Shown piece by piece: positions 6,849 to 7,773 of a stretch of DNA of 7,773 nt; within the stretch, counting starts at the first letter, position 1, and every line of letters begins with the position of its first letter. The stretch is from Erythrobacter sp. GTDB taxonomy: Bacteria > Pseudomonadota > Alphaproteobacteria > Sphingomonadales > Sphingomonadaceae. The notes under the pieces were generated by a model. That model was not told the origin of the DNA. It searched no databases and saw only the letters and a list, made by a program, of their open reading frames with translations. The stretch lies in the NCBI GenBank assembly GCA_003483125.1, contig DMWU01000151.1:1-7773 (forward strand). The letters run 5' to 3'. A program made the translations under genes and the position numbers.

Positions 6849-7246
6849 AACTCTTCCGCGACATCGCGCAGCTTGGTTAGCCGTTTGGGCGCGACTGAAC
6901 GCCAGCTGCGCTCCAGCCAATACTCGACCTGTTCCCAATCGAGGTCGGGGCGGTTGAGCACGATCCCGACCCAGCCGCTTGCTCCGTCATAGGCTGAGCG
7001 ATAATAGCCGTCCGGGGCGCTCTCGATCAGCTGCGCCATTTCATCTGTGCCGCTGGTCTTGGCAAGCGGGGCGATATGCGGTTCACCATGATGCCTTTCG
7101 CTGAAATAAGCGAAGAACTTGCCGCTTTTGCCGCCAGTTCGCCAGCCTGGTGCACCATGACTGGCGCATTCTTCAGCTTCAGGCAGGGCAAGCGCGTTTA
7201 CGCACCTCTTCCAAGAGCCAATCGGGATCGTTTCCGCGCGAAACAT
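6845..7246 (-). CDS. MmcQ/YjbR family protein (possible frameshifted N-terminus)
   Basis: This is a small cytoplasmic protein of the YjbR/MmcQ (DUF419) family, which has a CyaY-like fold. A DNA-binding role is often stated but poorly established. The 133-residue frame shows the family pattern from residue 18: ALALPEAEECASHGAPGW (18-35), GKSGKFFAYF (39-48), then GYYRSAYDGASGWVGIVL (80-97), DWEQVEYWLERSWRSVAPKRL (103-123) split by normal family spacing. Residues 1-17 do not look like the family. Instead the purN frame across the same bases encodes DPDWLLEEVRKRA, which matches a normal YjbR opening helix. The ATG at 7246 has no clear ribosome site and overlaps purN by 68 bases. Either translation is coupled to purN, or indels in CG runs (7192-7196 and 7235-7240) have altered the start of this gene. 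The stop overlaps the stop of the convergent methyltransferase gene. Confidence 0.8.
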   Translation of the reverse strand: MFRAETIPIGSWKRCVNALALPEAEECASHGAPGWRTGGKSGKFFAYFSERHHGEPHIAPLAKTSGTDEMAQLIESAPDGYYRSAYDGASGWVGIVLNRPDLDWEQVEYWLERSWRSVAPKRLTKLRDVAEEF

Positions 7247-7773
7247 ATGAGTTAAGGGCGCGCGGGTAGAGCTGGTGTTCCGCGATCAATACGCGAGCAG
7301 CAAGGCTATTCGGCGTATCGCCCTTAAAAATCGCGACCTTTGCCTGTGCCAGCACAGCACCGTCATCAAGTTCCGGCGTTACAATATGCACGCTTGCACC
7401 CGCATGGCTATCGCCCGCTTCAATGGCCCGGGCATGCGTATTTAGCCCCTTATATTTCGGCAGGAGTGAAGGGTGGATATTGAGCATTCGGCCAGCCCAG
7501 CGATTGACGAACTCTTCGCTGAGGATACGCATGTAGCCTGCAAGCGCGATATATTCCGCGCCAGCCTGATGCACCGCTTTTTCCATTGCGGCATCATGAT
7601 CCGCACGTTCCATACCCTTGTGAGAGAGCGTGAAGGTAGGAATGCCCTCGGCCTCTGCCAGTTTCAGTCCGCCCGCATCGGCTTTGTTGCTTGCGACAAG
7701 AACAATTTCGTAGGCGGCGCCTGGCTGTCGGCTGGCGTAAAGGAGCGCGGCCATATTGGTGCCGCTGCCGGAG
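7179..7773 (-). CDS. purN: Phosphoribosylglycinamide formyltransferase PurN, start beyond window edge
   Basis: PurN carries out the third step of purine synthesis, transferring a formyl group from 10-formyltetrahydrofolate to glycinamide ribonucleotide in the cytoplasm. The frame is open to the right edge. The residues before the internal ATG at 7754 read SGSGTN, the phosphate-binding glycine loop expected about 10-15 residues into PurN, so the true start lies just outside. Counting from that Met, LAGYMRIL is at 71-78 and NIHPSLLP at 92-99, giving catalytic Asn92 and His94. ELDDG (128-132) supplies Asp130, spaced 38 residues from Asn92 as in E. coli (N106, D144). The body should end near LYPRALNSYVS (162-172). 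The remaining 19 residues, RGNDPDW to CPA, are unlike PurN and resemble the start of YjbR in this frame. purM often lies upstream but is not visible here. Confidence 0.95.
   Translation of the reverse strand, partial: SGSGTNMAALLYASRQPGAAYEIVLVASNKADAGGLKLAEAEGIPTFTLSHKGMERADHDAAMEKAVHQAGAEYIALAGYMRILSEEFVNRWAGRMLNIHPSLLPKYKGLNTHARAIEAGDSHAGASVHIVTPELDDGAVLAQAKVAIFKGDTPNSLAARVLIAEHQLYPRALNSYVSRGNDPDWLLEEVRKRACPA

Overview
This is an ordinary core-genome stretch from a Gram-negative alphaproteobacterium. It most resembles Sphingomonadales, possibly Erythrobacteraceae. That placement is inferred from protein style (an LptD with few cysteines, an lptD-surA pair, a purN-yjbR pair) and moderate G+C, not from a search. 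I see no phage genes, insertion sequences, CRISPR arrays, toxin-antitoxin pairs or defence genes. I also see no tRNA or rRNA genes.

Layout. Positions 1-2760 (minus strand) carry the outer-membrane biogenesis pair lptD then surA, with surA running off the left edge. LptD inserts lipopolysaccharide into the outer membrane, and SurA is the periplasmic chaperone that helps fold outer-membrane proteins, LptD included. A 145-bp divergent spacer separates lptD from pepA (leucyl aminopeptidase) on the plus strand. After pepA come holC (DNA polymerase III chi subunit), a small predicted lipoprotein of unknown function, and ndk (nucleoside diphosphate kinase), which ends at a strong intrinsic terminator near 5985-6019. 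The pepA-holC order is also found in enterobacteria. After the terminator comes a multi-pass membrane methyltransferase resembling methanethiol S-methyltransferase MddA. It meets, tail to tail with a 4-base overlap, a minus-strand yjbR/mmcQ-family gene. That gene follows and overlaps purN (phosphoribosylglycinamide formyltransferase), whose start lies beyond the right edge.

How the genes relate. The window mixes envelope assembly (surA, lptD, probably the lipoprotein), nucleotide metabolism (ndk, purN), replication (holC) and peptide turnover (pepA). They look like neighbouring housekeeping units rather than one pathway.

Most worth a second look: (1) the purN-yjbR junction, where a peptide that looks like the start of YjbR is encoded in the purN frame, suggesting a frameshift or compensating indels in CG-rich runs; (2) a 16-bp perfect palindrome, with an upstream copy of part of it, just before ndk; (3) the MddA-like enzyme, which may imply dimethylsulfide production; (4) an LptD whose only two cysteines lie close together in the N-terminal part. 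I found no convincing previously undescribed system.
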